A stretch of DNA of 64,000 nt from Epithemia pelagica. Its lineage: Eukaryota > Bacillariophyta > Bacillariophyceae > Surirellales > Surirellaceae. The first letter of the stretch is position 1; each line of letters starts with the position of its first letter. This document shows, piece by piece, positions 63,322 to 64,000 of this stretch. The stretch is taken from NCBI GenBank assembly GCA_946965045.2, contig OX337228.1, positions 1,426,001 through 1,490,000 of the forward strand, read 5' to 3'. Under the pieces are notes generated by a model that did not search any database, was not told where the DNA came from, and was given only the letters and a program-made list of their open reading frames with translations. The translations under genes and the position numbers were made by a program.

Positions 63322-64000
63322 ATGTTTCTTTGTGGCTTTCATTTCCAGATTCAGTGCTGTGCCAAACACTTTGGGACTGTCACCGTTGAACACAAGAATC
63401 TTGACTGCTCCGGTCTAAACGTCGACGCCCAAGTGTCTGTCCAAGAAGAAGAGTGTACGGAGGCTCGTTCACCAAGGAAAAGTCAAGACAGTTGCCAAAT
63501 CATGAATATCATTGTTGGTCACGGCTTTAAAGGTGCTGGATCCTGCCCTTCTCGACGTGCAAAGTGCAAACATGACGTTGTTTGGGTGACTTCTCTCCAG
63601 AAACTGTCGTTTTCGAAGCGATGGATTCACAGCAGCTCCTGTACGGATGGCCCATGCTTCACATCCTACTCACTGTCGCAGCACAACAATCACGAAGGTG
63701 ATCACAGCCCGGATTTGTCACAACAGCACCACCTGAATGCATCGAGTTATGGATACCGAATTGTTCCACCGATGCAAGGCACAAGATATACGTCGACGCA
63801 ACCAATGAGAATGAGTGGCGAACAACGTCGTGGGCCAAAGATGACGTCCTCCCTGCCATGGCGGCGGACTGCACCATCTACTACTACGTGTAGACCCACG
63901 GTTAACACGCTCGGGGATATCTATGCCAAGGCAACAGGCTACAGCAACAGTCTTTACGTGCCATCTCATGACTGTTTTACAGAGTCGCCAGACTGGGATT
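63322..64000 (+). CDS. Open reading frame running off the window edge (uncertain)
   Basis: From the ATG at 63322 there is no stop in 226 codons, and the frame is still open at 64000. The product is rich in Ser, Gln, His and Thr and has many Cys in its first half; I recognise no domain. Caution is needed, because another plus-strand frame over the same DNA gives more ordinary-looking peptides (for example GDFSPETVVFEAMDSQQ and, in the same frame, YVDATNENEW) broken by several stops. The alternative is therefore a decayed or multi-exon gene in which the open frame is accidental. Confidence 0.3.
   Translation, partial: MFLCGFHFQIQCCAKHFGTVTVEHKNLDCSGLNVDAQVSVQEEECTEARSPRKSQDSCQIMNIIVGHGFKGAGSCPSRRAKCKHDVVWVTSLQKLSFSKRWIHSSSCTDGPCFTSYSLSQHNNHEGDHSPDLSQQHHLNASSYGYRIVPPMQGTRYTSTQPMRMSGEQRRGPKMTSSLPWRRTAPSTTTCRPTVNTLGDIYAKATGYSNSLYVPSHDCFTESPDWD

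Overview
This window reads as nuclear DNA of a photosynthetic stramenopile, most likely a diatom; I cannot name the species. The reasons are these. The genes carry short spliceosomal introns of about 65-180 nt. Two proteins start with a signal peptide followed by a Phe-led plastid transit region (58305 and 62169). A cycloeucalenol cycloisomerase points to sterol synthesis through cycloartenol. Secreted Ser/Thr/Pro-rich and FEA1-like proteins are present, and a Copia element resembles diatom Copia families. Most genes are single-copy eukaryotic housekeeping or membrane genes separated by 0.1-2.4 kb.

Layout. 1-4.5 kb: an intergenic start, then two tandem rhomboid genes, the second of which has lost its catalytic His. 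4.5-7.2 kb: a three-exon GT27 polypeptide GalNAc-transferase on the minus strand. 7.9-9.4 kb: a P-loop NTPase with a possible nuclease tail (Crinkler/CR-type architecture) at the edge of a transposon cluster. 9.6-22.8 kb: a small palindromic MITE; a Penelope-like element (reverse transcriptase plus GIY-YIG); a 7.2-kb Copia retrotransposon inserted inside it, with a perfect 5-bp target duplication and LTRs differing at only 4 of 278 positions; then a two-gene PIF/Harbinger element. Each of the three autonomous elements carries exactly one in-frame stop codon that I can see.

23-36.9 kb: glutamate decarboxylase-like enzyme, a Ser/Thr/Pro-rich type I membrane protein, a CDIN1/C15orf41-like nuclease, cycloeucalenol cycloisomerase, a CAP-domain protein, a SAYSvFN-domain membrane protein, and a very low-complexity Gln/His/Ser/Pro-rich protein ending in a zinc ribbon.

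36.9-64 kb: a PIAS/Siz-like SP-RING protein with 55-residue repeats, a two-repeat FEA1-like secreted protein with a GPI-type tail, an unknown protein, an APH-fold small-molecule kinase, a segment flanked by a perfect 42-bp inverted repeat, a membrane-anchored beta-helix protein, a three-repeat gelsolin ending in a prenylation motif, an unknown membrane protein, a small secreted protein, an HHL1-like plastid protein, an Ariadne-type RBR ubiquitin ligase, a Rieske-like plastid protein with a four-Cys site, and an open frame running off the right edge.

The genes do not form one pathway. They are an ordinary mixed eukaryotic gene neighbourhood interrupted by a transposon block. Exon models were built by hand from splice signals and frame; all multi-exon models sum to a multiple of three. 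Functional names rest on remembered family motifs, not on any search.
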